Below the pieces are notes generated by a model. The model did not search any database and was not told the origin of the DNA. It was given only the letters and a program-made list of their open reading frames with translations. From positions 1-32,405 of the forward strand of contig JBJELF010000009.1 in assembly GCA_051879015.1 (NCBI GenBank): 32,405 nt of DNA. The letters are read 5' to 3'. This document shows, piece after piece, positions 1 through 7,242 of the stretch (the first letter of the stretch is position 1; the number at the start of each line of letters is the position of its first letter). The position numbers and the translations under genes were made by a program. The stretch is from JBJELF01 sp051879015. Its GTDB lineage: Bacteria; Bacillota; Clostridia; Lachnospirales; Lachnospiraceae.

Positions 1-69
1 GGTTTAGTGATTGCGGCGATTCTAGTTGCAGTAAAAATTAAAAACGCAAAAAATACGGATGAACTATAA
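1..69 (+). CDS. C-terminal end of an unknown membrane protein (partial)
   Basis: The window opens inside an open frame that encodes 22 residues and stops with TAA at 67-69. The residues are hydrophobic at first (GLVIAAILVAV) and then basic (KIKNAKNTDEL), which looks like the last transmembrane segment of a membrane protein followed by a short positively charged cytoplasmic tail. Too little is present to name a family. The next gene starts 59 bp downstream. Confidence 0.5.
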   Translation, partial: GLVIAAILVAVKIKNAKNTDEL

Positions 70-128
70 TTGTGCAGCTGGTCAAAGGTAGTACGATGGA
101 AAGGATTAATTGGTAGGAAAGGATAAAT

Positions 129-344
129 GTGAATAATATGCCGAGAGATATTGCGAATGGATTAAAGAAGGAATATGAGGCATTGAAAAAGAAGTATGAT
201 CGATTAGAACCAAAATATATGAGACTGGCCGATGAATATCCTAAGTTAGAGAAAGAGCTTGCTGAAAAAGAAGCCTTCAATGAAGAGCTTGCTAAGGAGA
301 TCGAGATGCTGAAGGTGGAAATTGAGCGTTTACAGGTATTGTGA
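129..344 (+). CDS. Small coiled-coil protein A (71 aa), unknown function
   Basis: A 71-residue, highly charged protein predicted to be almost entirely one alpha-helical coiled coil, with leucines in heptad spacing and Lys/Glu at flanking positions. The GTG at 129 is preferred because AGGAAAGG lies about 6 bp upstream; the in-frame ATG at 138 would be too far from it. It has no signal peptide or membrane segment and is probably cytoplasmic. From residue 13 onward it aligns without gaps to the next small protein, sharing the segment LEPKY followed by L...Y..L..E, so the two are paralogues from a tandem duplication. I do not recognise a family; a structural or adaptor role is possible but unproven. 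Confidence 0.75.
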   Translation: MNNMPRDIANGLKKEYEALKKKYDRLEPKYMRLADEYPKLEKELAEKEAFNEELAKEIEMLKVEIERLQVL

Positions 345-396
345 AAGGCATAAGAGTTTTGTAAAAATCGCTTAAAGGGAGAAGAGAGGATTAAAA

Positions 397-609
397 ATGG
401 AAAACAATCATGCTGCCTTGTATTCTAAATATGAGGAATTGATGAAGCAATATAATGAGTTAGAGCCCAAATACCAGGTATTGCAATACAAATATCAGCA
501 GCTCAAACAGGAAATTAAATATCGTGATAAAGTACGCGCCAAGCGAGAAGCACAGATTCAGGAACTGAAGCAGCAGTTGGAACAGCTGAAGGGTTTGAAC
601 AACATATAA
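397..609 (+). CDS. Small coiled-coil protein B (70 aa), paralogue of protein A
   Basis: A 70-residue Gln/Lys/Glu-rich protein predicted to form one long coiled coil. The ATG start follows AGAGAGG at a normal distance. It shares KYEEL, Y.ELEPKY, L..KY..L..E and a leucine-repeat tail with the protein encoded 52 bp upstream, over about 57 aligned residues without a gap. The two genes look like a bicistronic unit ended by the terminator at 639-675. No membrane segment, catalytic motif or known family is visible. The pair could heterodimerise through matched heptads, which is inference only. Confidence 0.78.
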   Translation: MENNHAALYSKYEELMKQYNELEPKYQVLQYKYQQLKQEIKYRDKVRAKREAQIQELKQQLEQLKGLNNI

Positions 610-638
610 AGAGTGTGGTATAGGCACTGAGTACAAAG

Positions 639-675
639 AAAGTCGTCGCAATGATTGTTTGCGGCGACTTTTTTA
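639..675 (+). terminator. Rho-independent terminator after the coiled-coil pair
   Basis: An inverted repeat, AAGTCGTCGC pairing with GCGGCGACTT (one G-U wobble), with a loop of about 11 nt, is followed directly by a run of T residues at 669-674. It lies 30 bp after the second coiled-coil gene and faces the minus-strand gene ending at 758. Confidence 0.85.
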
Positions 676-757
676 TAAAAAATCAGCAAGAAGACCCATG
701 CTTGCCTGTACTCTTTGGTTGCTGGATGGTGGATAGCTTACGGAAAGAATCAATCCT

Positions 758-1438
758 CTACTCAATGCCCGACTCTTTAAAGATAAAACGAATAAATTCA
801 GCTGTATTGTCTACTCGCTCACTGTTGAATATAATACCCAAGATGGTTTCGTGTTTTTCGTAAATACCGTAGTCCTCAAAAATAGTACAGTCGTCCAGCT
901 TGATGCCAAGTGGATAGGTATTGCCATCTTCATCTGTGTAATAATAATAGTAATCTTCTACCAGCTCTTGCACATCGGTTGGCAGACATTCATCGAGTCT
1001 CTGGAAAAAGCCCGTCTCGGCAAAATAAAGAAATTCAGGTTCCTGAGAGGAAATAAAATCCAAGTCTTTGACGGTGATAAGAGCTTCCAGAAAAGCAGAG
1101 GAGTTGTAGGTTTCCTCGTCCCAGACTTCTACATCAAAGGATGCACCTATATGAAATTTTACTTGCTGCTTTTTTGAATCCATGTCATAAAGCTGCCCTA
1201 CATCATTTTGAAAATCCGAGATGCGGGAGGTATCGTTGGCATTGATAAGAACACCGTACAGCAATTTTTCCCGTTGTCCTATAATGGTCTGCCAGATGGC
1301 TACAACCAGATAAAAGCCAATACCAATAAATAAAATTACATGCCATTTGTAGTAACCAAAGTAGTAGAGAAATTTTTGCCAGAGAGAGGCGTCCTTTAAT
1401 TTGGCACGCTGCTCTCGGATTTCATCGCTCATTGCCAT
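758..1438 (-). CDS. Unknown single-pass membrane protein (226 aa)
   Basis: Unrecognised protein. Residues 1-30 are charged and aromatic, with REQRAKLKDASLWQKF followed by LYYFGYYKW. One transmembrane helix follows at about residues 32-52. The remaining 170 residues are acidic and probably lie outside the membrane, and include a run of five tyrosines in EDYYYYYTDEDG near residue 163. The start is supported by GGAGGTT 6 bp upstream (complement of 1443-1449). There is no N-terminal signal peptide, so the N terminus is probably cytoplasmic. It is monocistronic: the upstream neighbour uxaC ends at 1598 behind its own hairpin. The similarity of its short basic N terminus to other Lachnospiraceae hypothetical proteins is an impression from memory, not a search. 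Confidence 0.75.
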   Translation of the reverse strand: MAMSDEIREQRAKLKDASLWQKFLYYFGYYKWHVILFIGIGFYLVVAIWQTIIGQREKLLYGVLINANDTSRISDFQNDVGQLYDMDSKKQQVKFHIGASFDVEVWDEETYNSSAFLEALITVKDLDFISSQEPEFLYFAETGFFQRLDECLPTDVQELVEDYYYYYTDEDGNTYPLGIKLDDCTIFEDYGIYEKHETILGIIFNSERVDNTAEFIRFIFKESGIE

Positions 1439-1520
1439 AATAAACCTCCATGCCCCGCAAGCAGTGGAAATAACCCTGCCGTTATATTGGGAATACGTCT
1501 GATTTGTAGTCTGTCATAAT

Positions 1521-1550
1521 AAGCGGGCGTATCAGATGACACGCCCGCCA
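1521..1550 (-). terminator. Terminator-like hairpin downstream of uxaC
   Basis: A perfect 8-bp GC-rich stem, GCGGGCGT (1523-1530) with ACGCCCGC (1541-1548), and a 10-nt loop lie about 50 bp past the uxaC stop. On the minus strand the 3' side continues TTATTATG, a weak T tract, so termination is plausible but not certain. Confidence 0.6.
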
Positions 1551-1597
1551 GTTGATATTCTTTATGTTAAAAGAAAAATGTGTTTCTACTGTGATAA

Positions 1598-2998
1598 TTA
1601 CAGATTAAATCCAAAATATTTTACTGCATTGTAGTAAGAGATATCTGCTACGATTTCCTCCAGGATGTCCATATCGTTTGCAAATTCGCCGTTTTCTACC
1701 AGAGTACCAATCAAATCACACAGAATTCTTCTGAAATATTCATGTCTGGTGTAGGAGAGGAAGCTGCGGGAGTCGGTCAGCATACCTACAAAACCAGGAA
1801 GATTTCCAAGATTTGCCAAGGAGAGCATCTGATTCTGCATACCAATCTTGTTGTCATTGAACCACCAAGCGGAACCCTGCTGAATCTTGTTCTTTACACC
1901 GCCGCCCTGGAAGCATCCGAGGATGGTACCGATGGCTTCATTGTCATTTGGATTCAAGCTGTAGATGATGGTCTTTGGCAATTCATCAGTGGAGATAAGG
2001 GCATTTAAGAAATCAGCAAGCTGTGCCGATGGTGCATAGTTGTTGATACAATCAAAACCGGTATCTGGACCTAACTTTGCGTACATGAGCTGGTTGTTAT
2101 CACGCTTGCAGCCGTAGTGAAGCTGAAGTACCCAGTTTCTCTTAGCATATTCTTTGCTGACTGCTACCATAAATGCAGTCTTGAACTTGAGCTCTTCGTC
2201 TCTTGTGATGCTGCCGCCAGCTAGACGTTTTGCAAAGATTGCTTCCAACTCTTCTTCAGAAGCTGGCTGATACATAACGTATTCCAATGCATGGTCGCTG
2301 ACGGAGCAGCCATTCTCTGCAAAGTAATCCATACGAACAGATAAAGCAGCTTTCAAAGAAGCGAAAGAGTTTACTTCGATGCCGCTGACATCAGATAATT
2401 TCTTTAAATAATCCAAATATTCTGGCTTTTCCAAGTTCATTGCCTTGTCAGGTCTCCAAGCTGGCAATACCTGTACATCAAAGCTCTCGTCTGCTTTAAT
2501 CAATTTATGCCATTCAAGCGTATCGATAGGGTCATCGGTGGTACAGATTAAAGTAACATTGGACATTTTGATTAAGGTGCGCACGGAAAGCTCTGGCAAT
2601 TTCGCATTGCAAAGATTCCAAACTTCCTCAGCAGTGTTCTTATTTAATGCACCGTAGTAGCCGAAATAACGCTGCAATTCCAAATGACTCCAATGATACA
2701 GTGGGTTACCGATTGCTTTACCAACAACTTCTGCCCATTTGAAGAATTTTTCTTTGTCGGAAGCGCCTCCTGTGATATAGTATTCGTCTACACCAGCGCT
2801 GCGCATCAGACGCCATTTATAATGGTCTCCGCCCAGCCAAACCTGTGTAATGTTTTCGAAGGTTCTGTCTTCAGCGATTTCCTTTGGATTGATGTGGCAG
2901 TGGTAGTCCAGAATTGGAGTTTTCTCTGCTACATTGTGAAAGAGTGCCTTTGCTGTCTCAGTAGAGAGCAAAAAATCTTTGTCCATAAAAGCTTTCAT
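1598..2998 (-). CDS. uxaC: Uronate isomerase UxaC
   Basis: Cytoplasmic glucuronate/galacturonate isomerase (EC 5.3.1.12) converting D-galacturonate to D-tagaturonate and D-glucuronate to D-fructuronate, the first step of hexuronate catabolism. The 466-residue length matches the family (about 470). The family's metal-site motif DYHCH is at residues 31-35, followed by the typical ITQVWLGGDHYKWRLMR segment and WVLQLHYGCKRDNN in the centre. The start is fixed by AGGAGGA at 3005-3012 on the minus strand. It is transcribed in the same direction as the LacI-type regulator just upstream, with 137 bp between that contain a perfect palindrome at 3023-3040, a candidate operator or leader hairpin. Beside an oligogalacturonide importer and GH28 enzyme, it would handle the galacturonate they deliver. 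Confidence 0.97.
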   Translation of the reverse strand: MKAFMDKDFLLSTETAKALFHNVAEKTPILDYHCHINPKEIAEDRTFENITQVWLGGDHYKWRLMRSAGVDEYYITGGASDKEKFFKWAEVVGKAIGNPLYHWSHLELQRYFGYYGALNKNTAEEVWNLCNAKLPELSVRTLIKMSNVTLICTTDDPIDTLEWHKLIKADESFDVQVLPAWRPDKAMNLEKPEYLDYLKKLSDVSGIEVNSFASLKAALSVRMDYFAENGCSVSDHALEYVMYQPASEEELEAIFAKRLAGGSITRDEELKFKTAFMVAVSKEYAKRNWVLQLHYGCKRDNNQLMYAKLGPDTGFDCINNYAPSAQLADFLNALISTDELPKTIIYSLNPNDNEAIGTILGCFQGGGVKNKIQQGSAWWFNDNKIGMQNQMLSLANLGNLPGFVGMLTDSRSFLSYTRHEYFRRILCDLIGTLVENGEFANDMDILEEIVADISYYNAVKYFGFNL

Positions 2999-3022
2999 AG
3001 TTTGTTCCTCCTAAATATATAC

Positions 3023-3040
3023 AGATGATGTAAATCATCT
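3023..3040 (-). promoter_or_regulatory. Palindrome in the uxaC leader, candidate operator
   Basis: AGATGAT-GTAA-ATCATCT is a perfect 7+7 inverted repeat with a 4-bp centre, located 25-42 bp upstream of the uxaC start. It does not fit the central CG of usual LacI-type operators. A separate regulator site or an mRNA hairpin near the ribosome binding site are both possible. No convincing promoter was found beside it. Confidence 0.4.
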
Positions 3041-3135
3041 TAGTATTAAAATGATGTTAAAAATTGTTTTGACCTTCTTATGTTTTGCGGGTTCCAAGAC
3101 CATGCTTTTTCCAATATGAAATACATGACCTTATA

Positions 3136-4146
3136 TTAAAATTTAGTTGTCTCCCGGCATACATAGTTTCCAGTAAAGATAATGCGTCTGGCTGCGTCCT
3201 TTCCATTGAAAATGTTCATTAAGGTATCAACCAAATGTTTGCACATGGCTTCCAGATGATTGTCAATGGAGGAGAGTTCCTGCATGCAGCAGGAAGTTAA
3301 ATAGGTGTTGTTGTATCCGACTACCGCTAAATCTTCCGGGACTCGCAGCTTATTGAGATAAGCATATTTGAGGGCACCGATGGCCAGCAAATCTTCCGAT
3401 GCAATGACTCCATGGAAGGAAGCTCCAAAGGATTTAACTGCCTGAATAAACTCGGCAATATCCTGAATATCATGGACATCCCCGTCATACTGCTGCACAT
3501 TAAATTTATTGAGCGGAATATGGTGGTCTGCGAAAGCATCTCGAAAACCCTTTAATTTTTTCATGCCGCTGTGGGATCGAGAATTGTATAAATAGAGGAT
3601 ATCAGAGGTACCAGACAGAATCATTTTTGTGGTCACATCAAAGACTGCCTGATAATCATCGCAGGTGGTATAGTACACATTGGGATAATCAAAGGAAGCA
3701 TTTAAAATCATGATGGGCACTTTTTGTGCTGCCTCACAGATATATTGATTGTCTGCATCGCTTTCATAGATGAAGCTAGAGCCAATCAAAACGATGCTGT
3801 CTACATTGTTGGACAGAAGCAAATTCATGGCCGATTTCTGGTCCTTTAGTTCATAGCCAGTACAGCACAGAAGAGTGCTGTAGCCGCGGGCACGAAGATT
3901 TTGTTCAATATGGTAAAGTCCCTTGGCCAAATAATAATCAGATGAATCAGCGCACAAAATACCGATAGTGGACATGGAATTAAGTCCTAAACCGCGGGCG
4001 AAGGCATTTGGTACATAATCATTTTCTTCAATAACATCTAATACACGTTTTCGGGTCTTTGGGCTTACTTTGGTGCTGCCATTTAGAACACGGGAAACGG
4101 TGGCGATGGATACGCCGGCTTTTTGAGAAATATCATAAATGGTCAT
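3136..4146 (-). CDS. LacI-family transcriptional regulator
   Basis: A 336-residue LacI/GalR-type repressor. The helix-turn-helix spans residues 2-22 (TIYDISQKAGVSIATVSRV) and is followed by the hinge helix with the family signature YVPNAFARGL at 44-53. Residues 60-336 form the periplasmic-binding-protein-like effector domain, beginning TIGILCADSSDYY and containing the late motif PEDLAVVGYNN. The start is supported by AAAGGAGG about 10 bp upstream. It lies between uxaC and the divergent transporter operon, so it probably senses galacturonate, an oligogalacturonide or a downstream sugar acid and controls both. The TGTAAACGCTTACA element at 4665-4678 is the best candidate target. A second, weaker palindromic site with centre CGATCG at about 4181-4195 could serve autoregulation. 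The effector cannot be read from sequence. Confidence 0.93.
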   Translation of the reverse strand: MTIYDISQKAGVSIATVSRVLNGSTKVSPKTRKRVLDVIEENDYVPNAFARGLGLNSMSTIGILCADSSDYYLAKGLYHIEQNLRARGYSTLLCCTGYELKDQKSAMNLLLSNNVDSIVLIGSSFIYESDADNQYICEAAQKVPIMILNASFDYPNVYYTTCDDYQAVFDVTTKMILSGTSDILYLYNSRSHSGMKKLKGFRDAFADHHIPLNKFNVQQYDGDVHDIQDIAEFIQAVKSFGASFHGVIASEDLLAIGALKYAYLNKLRVPEDLAVVGYNNTYLTSCCMQELSSIDNHLEAMCKHLVDTLMNIFNGKDAARRIIFTGNYVCRETTKF

Positions 4147-4215
4147 ATATGTGCTGCCTCCTTTCCTGGGGTTTATTTTTTATCCGATCGTTTAAGGAGA
4201 CGACATATGCATTGA

Positions 4216-4413
4216 CAATGCGTGAACTGTTTGGCATCATTGAGGGACACCAATATCTCCGCCAACACGGCTGTTCTTATGTGAAAGTAATGGTTATTGA
4301 CGATATGCTTATTCATGTAGTAATTGCGAGAGCGTAAAGCGCGGAGTAATTGACGTTTATGTCTGGTGATGTCTGCGAAGCAGATATAGGAGCTTTGTAA
4401 CTGTTCGCAATTA
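4216..4413 (+). other. Intergenic segment with a possible gene remnant and a long-range inverted repeat
   Basis: Between the regulator and the transporter operon lie about 700 bp without a clear gene. A 39-codon frame at 4216-4335 (MRELFGIIEGHQYL...) has more GC-rich, codon-like sequence than the AT-rich bases after it, but no good ribosome binding site, and may be a gene fragment. Its end overlaps TAATTGCGA (4321-4329), whose exact reverse complement TCGCAATTA is at 4405-4413. Between them sits a small hairpin, TCTGC-GAA-GCAGA. The stretch from about 4414 to 4620 is very AT-rich and shows nothing recognisable. Confidence 0.3.
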
Positions 4414-4656
4414 TTTAGTTAACAGAATAATTAACATGATTATACAATGGAATTGATAAAAAATCAATCCAATATTGTAAGAGCTTTCATGATTTTATTA
4501 AATTGTTCGACAAAACATACAAAAATAGATTGAACTCTAAAGCAAAACATGAAATAACAAATAGAAGGGAAAACTTTATTGAAACTAATATGGAGATTTT
4601 TGAAAAAAACCTAAAAAAAATTGAAAAAAAATAGTGCAATATTTTAAAATGTGTGC

Positions 4657-4678
4657 TATAATCGTGTAAACGCTTACA
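4657..4678 (+). promoter_or_regulatory. Extended -10 promoter with LacI/CcpA-type operator for the importer operon
   Basis: TATAAT at 4657-4662 is preceded by TG one base upstream (TGCTATAAT), an extended -10 element; the -35 is weak. Immediately downstream, at 4665-4678, is TGTAAACGCTTACA, which fits the catabolite-responsive-element consensus TGWAANCGNTNWCA and is also typical of other LacI-family operators. Its position across the expected transcription start means that binding would repress. Either CcpA or the divergent LacI-type regulator could bind. The transcript would have a leader of about 185 nt before the binding-protein gene, with an internal imperfect stem TAACG/CGTTA. Confidence 0.75.
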
Positions 4679-4854
4679 TGATAGCTTAAAAATAGTTCCT
4701 ATAAAAATTCAATATTGCTTTTTACAGATTGAAAATGTAGGAAATATAGTATATGGTAACGATTTGAAGGGTAAAACCGTTATCGAAAATACTTATCACA
4801 TTTATTTTAAGCTTTCCAAAAGCGAAATATTTTAGGCAAGGGGAGACGCGATTT

Positions 4855-6339
4855 ATGAGAAAATTCAAGAGAGCGGCAGCATTGCTCATGGCTTCTACTA
4901 TGGTTCTTTCTATGGCAGCATGCAGCAGTGGCGACAACAACGATAACAAGAGTACTACACAGGGTGCGGACAGCACTGGCGGCAGCAGTGCTGCAGATGG
5001 TGCGGCTGCTGACAGGGTTGCAGCAGCAATTGCAGCAGGCGGTGAGACTGAGATCGACAACAAAGCAGCTGGAGTTGAGTACGAGGCATGTACCTTGACC
5101 TTCTCCTGGTGGGGCGGTGACTCCAGACAGGCAGCTACCGAGGAAGCAATCAAAGCCTTTGAGGAGAAGTATCCAGGCATCAAGATTCAGCCTACCTACG
5201 CAGCATGGGGTGGTTGGGAGGACAAGATGGCTACTTTGTTCGCCACCAACACAGCTTATGATATTAATCAGGTAAACTGGAACTGGCTGACCAGCTTCAG
5301 CTCTGATGGTTCTAAGTTTGTTGACTTAAGTACCGATGAGATTACACAGTATTTGGATTTGAGTCAGTATGATGAGAAGGTTTTGAGCCAGTGTATCGTA
5401 GCGAATGAGCTGCAGGCAGTTCCAATCTCCATGACAGGACGTATCTTCTACTGGGACAAGACCACTTTTGATGAGGCTGGTATTGGTGTTCCTACATCCT
5501 ATGAAGAGTTGTTGGCAGCAGGTAATACTTTTAAGGAGAAGTTGGGTGATGACTATTATCCATTGTCTCTTGGTGAGTATGACCGTATGATTTTGATGGT
5601 ATATTATCTTGAGTCCGTATATGGTAAAGCTTGGGTAGAGAACAATACACTTCAGTATACTGCAGAAGAGATTAAGACTGGTTTCGAGTTCTTACAGACA
5701 TTGGAAGAGAATCATGTTACTCCAACCGTTACGAAGCTGATTGGTGATGGTGCATCTTCTTTGGATCAGAACAGCAACTGGATTACTGGAAAGTATGCAG
5801 GTATCTTTGAGTGGGATTCCTCTGCAGAGAAGTTCAGCAAGGCGTTGGAGCAGGGCAGAGAGTTTGTAGTAGGTTCTTATTTTGAAGATTTTGGTGATTA
5901 TCATGGTGGATATTCCAAGGTATCTATGGCATTTGCTATTTCTGAAACCTGTGCACATCCAAAGGAAGCTGCGATGTTCATCAACTTCATGTTAAATGAG
6001 AAGGAAGGTGTAGTACCGCTTGGTTCTGAGAGAGGTATTCCAGCAAGTAAGAGCGCTTTGGCTTACTGCCAGGCTTGGGATGAGGAAAATGCAGAAGAGA
6101 TTGCATCCAACGAAGATGTTAATGCTAAGTTGAGCGGCTTGACTGTAGAAGCAAACGGCAAGGTATTGGCTTGGGTAGATTTCCCATTGGATCCATACTT
6201 TGAGGATTCCAAGCTGAAGGGTGATACTGGTGTTTACTATGATGTAATGGATGGTATTGCTTATGATGATTACGATCTTGATACAGCAGCAGAGGTTCTG
6301 ATCGAAGGTATCAATAGCGTATTAAATGGAAGTAAATAA
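4855..6339 (+). CDS. ABC transporter extracellular sugar-binding lipoprotein
   Basis: A 494-residue family 1 solute-binding protein. The signal peptide MRKFKRAAALLMASTMVLSM ends in a lipobox with Cys23 (LSMAAC), so the mature protein is lipid-anchored outside the membrane. A Ser/Asn/Gly/Ala-rich linker runs to about residue 75, and the binding domain begins with TLTFSWWGGDSRQ and the typical AFEEKYPGIKIQPTY. AGGGGAGA precedes the ATG. It is first in the operon and is followed by a double hairpin, a common arrangement that keeps the binding protein more abundant than its permeases. With GH28 and uxaC next to it, the ligand is most likely an oligogalacturonide; the family also takes other oligosaccharides, so this is inferred from context. 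Confidence 0.95.
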   Translation: MRKFKRAAALLMASTMVLSMAACSSGDNNDNKSTTQGADSTGGSSAADGAAADRVAAAIAAGGETEIDNKAAGVEYEACTLTFSWWGGDSRQAATEEAIKAFEEKYPGIKIQPTYAAWGGWEDKMATLFATNTAYDINQVNWNWLTSFSSDGSKFVDLSTDEITQYLDLSQYDEKVLSQCIVANELQAVPISMTGRIFYWDKTTFDEAGIGVPTSYEELLAAGNTFKEKLGDDYYPLSLGEYDRMILMVYYLESVYGKAWVENNTLQYTAEEIKTGFEFLQTLEENHVTPTVTKLIGDGASSLDQNSNWITGKYAGIFEWDSSAEKFSKALEQGREFVVGSYFEDFGDYHGGYSKVSMAFAISETCAHPKEAAMFINFMLNEKEGVVPLGSERGIPASKSALAYCQAWDEENAEEIASNEDVNAKLSGLTVEANGKVLAWVDFPLDPYFEDSKLKGDTGVYYDVMDGIAYDDYDLDTAAEVLIEGINSVLNGSK

Positions 6340-6351
6340 AAAGAAAGTGTA

Positions 6352-6379
6352 GTAACGATTCTGTCAAATGAATCGTTAC
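6352..6379 (+). repeat. First intercistronic hairpin after the binding-protein gene
   Basis: GTAACGATTC (6352-6361) and GAATCGTTAC (6370-6379) form a perfect 10-bp stem with an 8-nt loop, beginning 12 bp after the binding-protein stop. No T run follows, so it looks like an mRNA-stabilising or processing element rather than a terminator. Confidence 0.7.
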
Positions 6380-6387
6380 AGGAAATC

Positions 6388-6438
6388 CATAACGCAGGGG
6401 TGCCGCCGAAGCGGGTTTTGGCGGCACCCCTAGTTATG
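6388..6438 (+). repeat. Second, GC-rich intercistronic hairpin
   Basis: GGGGTGCCGCC (6397-6407) pairs perfectly with GGCGGCACCCC (6420-6430), 11 bp of almost pure GC. It can be extended outward by CATAAC with GTTATG. There is no T tract. It ends 5 bp before the ribosome binding site of the next gene, so it probably protects the upstream message from 3' exonucleases or lowers downstream expression. Confidence 0.75.
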
Positions 6439-6453
6439 AGTTTGGAGGTAAGG

Positions 6454-7161
6454 ATGGGACAGAATTCTATGTTAGTGGATGAGATTCATTCTGGATTGAA
6501 ATTATTTGCAGGCTATGCTGAAACGAAAGATGCAGAGGTTGCAAAGCAGATTCAAAGTCTAATGCAGCAGTTAAAAGATGCTGGCACAGATATGTGGAAC
6601 CCAGCCTTGAACCCAGATTGGATGAAAAATCTATATAAGGCTATGCCGTTTTGGATGGCATACGAGACAGTTTTTCATGGCAAGGGAAACTACTTAGATA
6701 TTTTAAATATCTTTCGTGGAATTCGTTCCACAATGTTTGATTCAGAAAAACATTTATATCGTTCTGGATATGATGTGAGTTCAGAGAAATCCGAGAAAGC
6801 AGAGTTCATGCTCAGGGACAGTGCATGTATGATGATGATTTTTGTGGATGTGATGACTCACATGAGTATAGAAATTTTTGAGCAGTATAAGGAAATAGAA
6901 GGTTTTTTGAAGGAAACTTTAAAGGGTATTCTTGCTTCTCCCGAGATGATGGCTCAGATTGCAGCTTACAAGAATGATGATTGTGAGGACAAGGACGTTT
7001 TGGGCAGCGTCATGTTGGCTTATGCAATCCTGGTAGGCTGTCGGACATTGGGGGCTTTGTCCGCAGAGCATTATGAAGAGCTCGGAGAATCTATCTTGGA
7101 GGCTTTGTTTGACAAGGTGGATGTAAAGGAAGCGGCTGATTACATCTCTGGCAGGATGTAG
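6454..7161 (+). CDS. GH105-like protein lacking catalytic residues (235 aa)
   Basis: The ATG at 6454 follows GGAGG at 6444-6448; longer in-frame starts would fall inside the hairpin. The protein resembles unsaturated rhamnogalacturonyl/glucuronyl hydrolases (GH105) in order: NLYKAMPFWMAYETVF (59-74), FRGIRSTMFDSEKHLYRSGYD (87-107), FMLRDSACMMMIFVDV (118-133) and LGSVMLAYAILVGCRTLG (183-200). In active members the equivalent segments read DD.YM..PF, LYYHGYD and FW.RA.GW..MALVD. Here the first Asp pair is replaced by KN, the His by Ser, and the RGNGW-like motif by RDSACM. The protein is also about 120 residues shorter than usual and lacks a loop before the third segment. It is therefore probably a non-catalytic homologue, intact as a gene and kept between binding protein and permeases. 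It has no signal peptide. Family placement is from remembered consensus, not a search. Confidence 0.75.
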   Translation: MGQNSMLVDEIHSGLKLFAGYAETKDAEVAKQIQSLMQQLKDAGTDMWNPALNPDWMKNLYKAMPFWMAYETVFHGKGNYLDILNIFRGIRSTMFDSEKHLYRSGYDVSSEKSEKAEFMLRDSACMMMIFVDVMTHMSIEIFEQYKEIEGFLKETLKGILASPEMMAQIAAYKNDDCEDKDVLGSVMLAYAILVGCRTLGALSAEHYEELGESILEALFDKVDVKEAADYISGRM

Positions 7162-7196
7162 GGCGCTTATATCTGTTCTTATGAAAAAGGAGGAAG

Positions 7197-7242
7197 AAGA
7201 GCATGAGCAATGCAAAAAACAAGAGCATGAGCAATGCAAAAA
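7197..7242 (+). repeat. 24-bp tandem duplication across the permease start codon
   Basis: A 22-bp sequence beginning AAGAGCATGAGC occurs at 7197-7218 and again, identically, at 7221-7242, with a period of 24 bp. It duplicates the start codon and the first eight codons in frame. Identity of the two copies suggests a recent slippage event. Confidence 0.9.

Noticed and set aside
651..863. Open frame on the plus strand after the coiled-coil pair
   Set aside because: It begins inside the terminator stem and overlaps the unknown membrane protein on the other strand; no ribosome binding site.
4200..4216. AAGGAG followed by an ATG at a good distance
   Set aside because: The frame is ATG-CAT-TGA, only two codons, and is probably chance.
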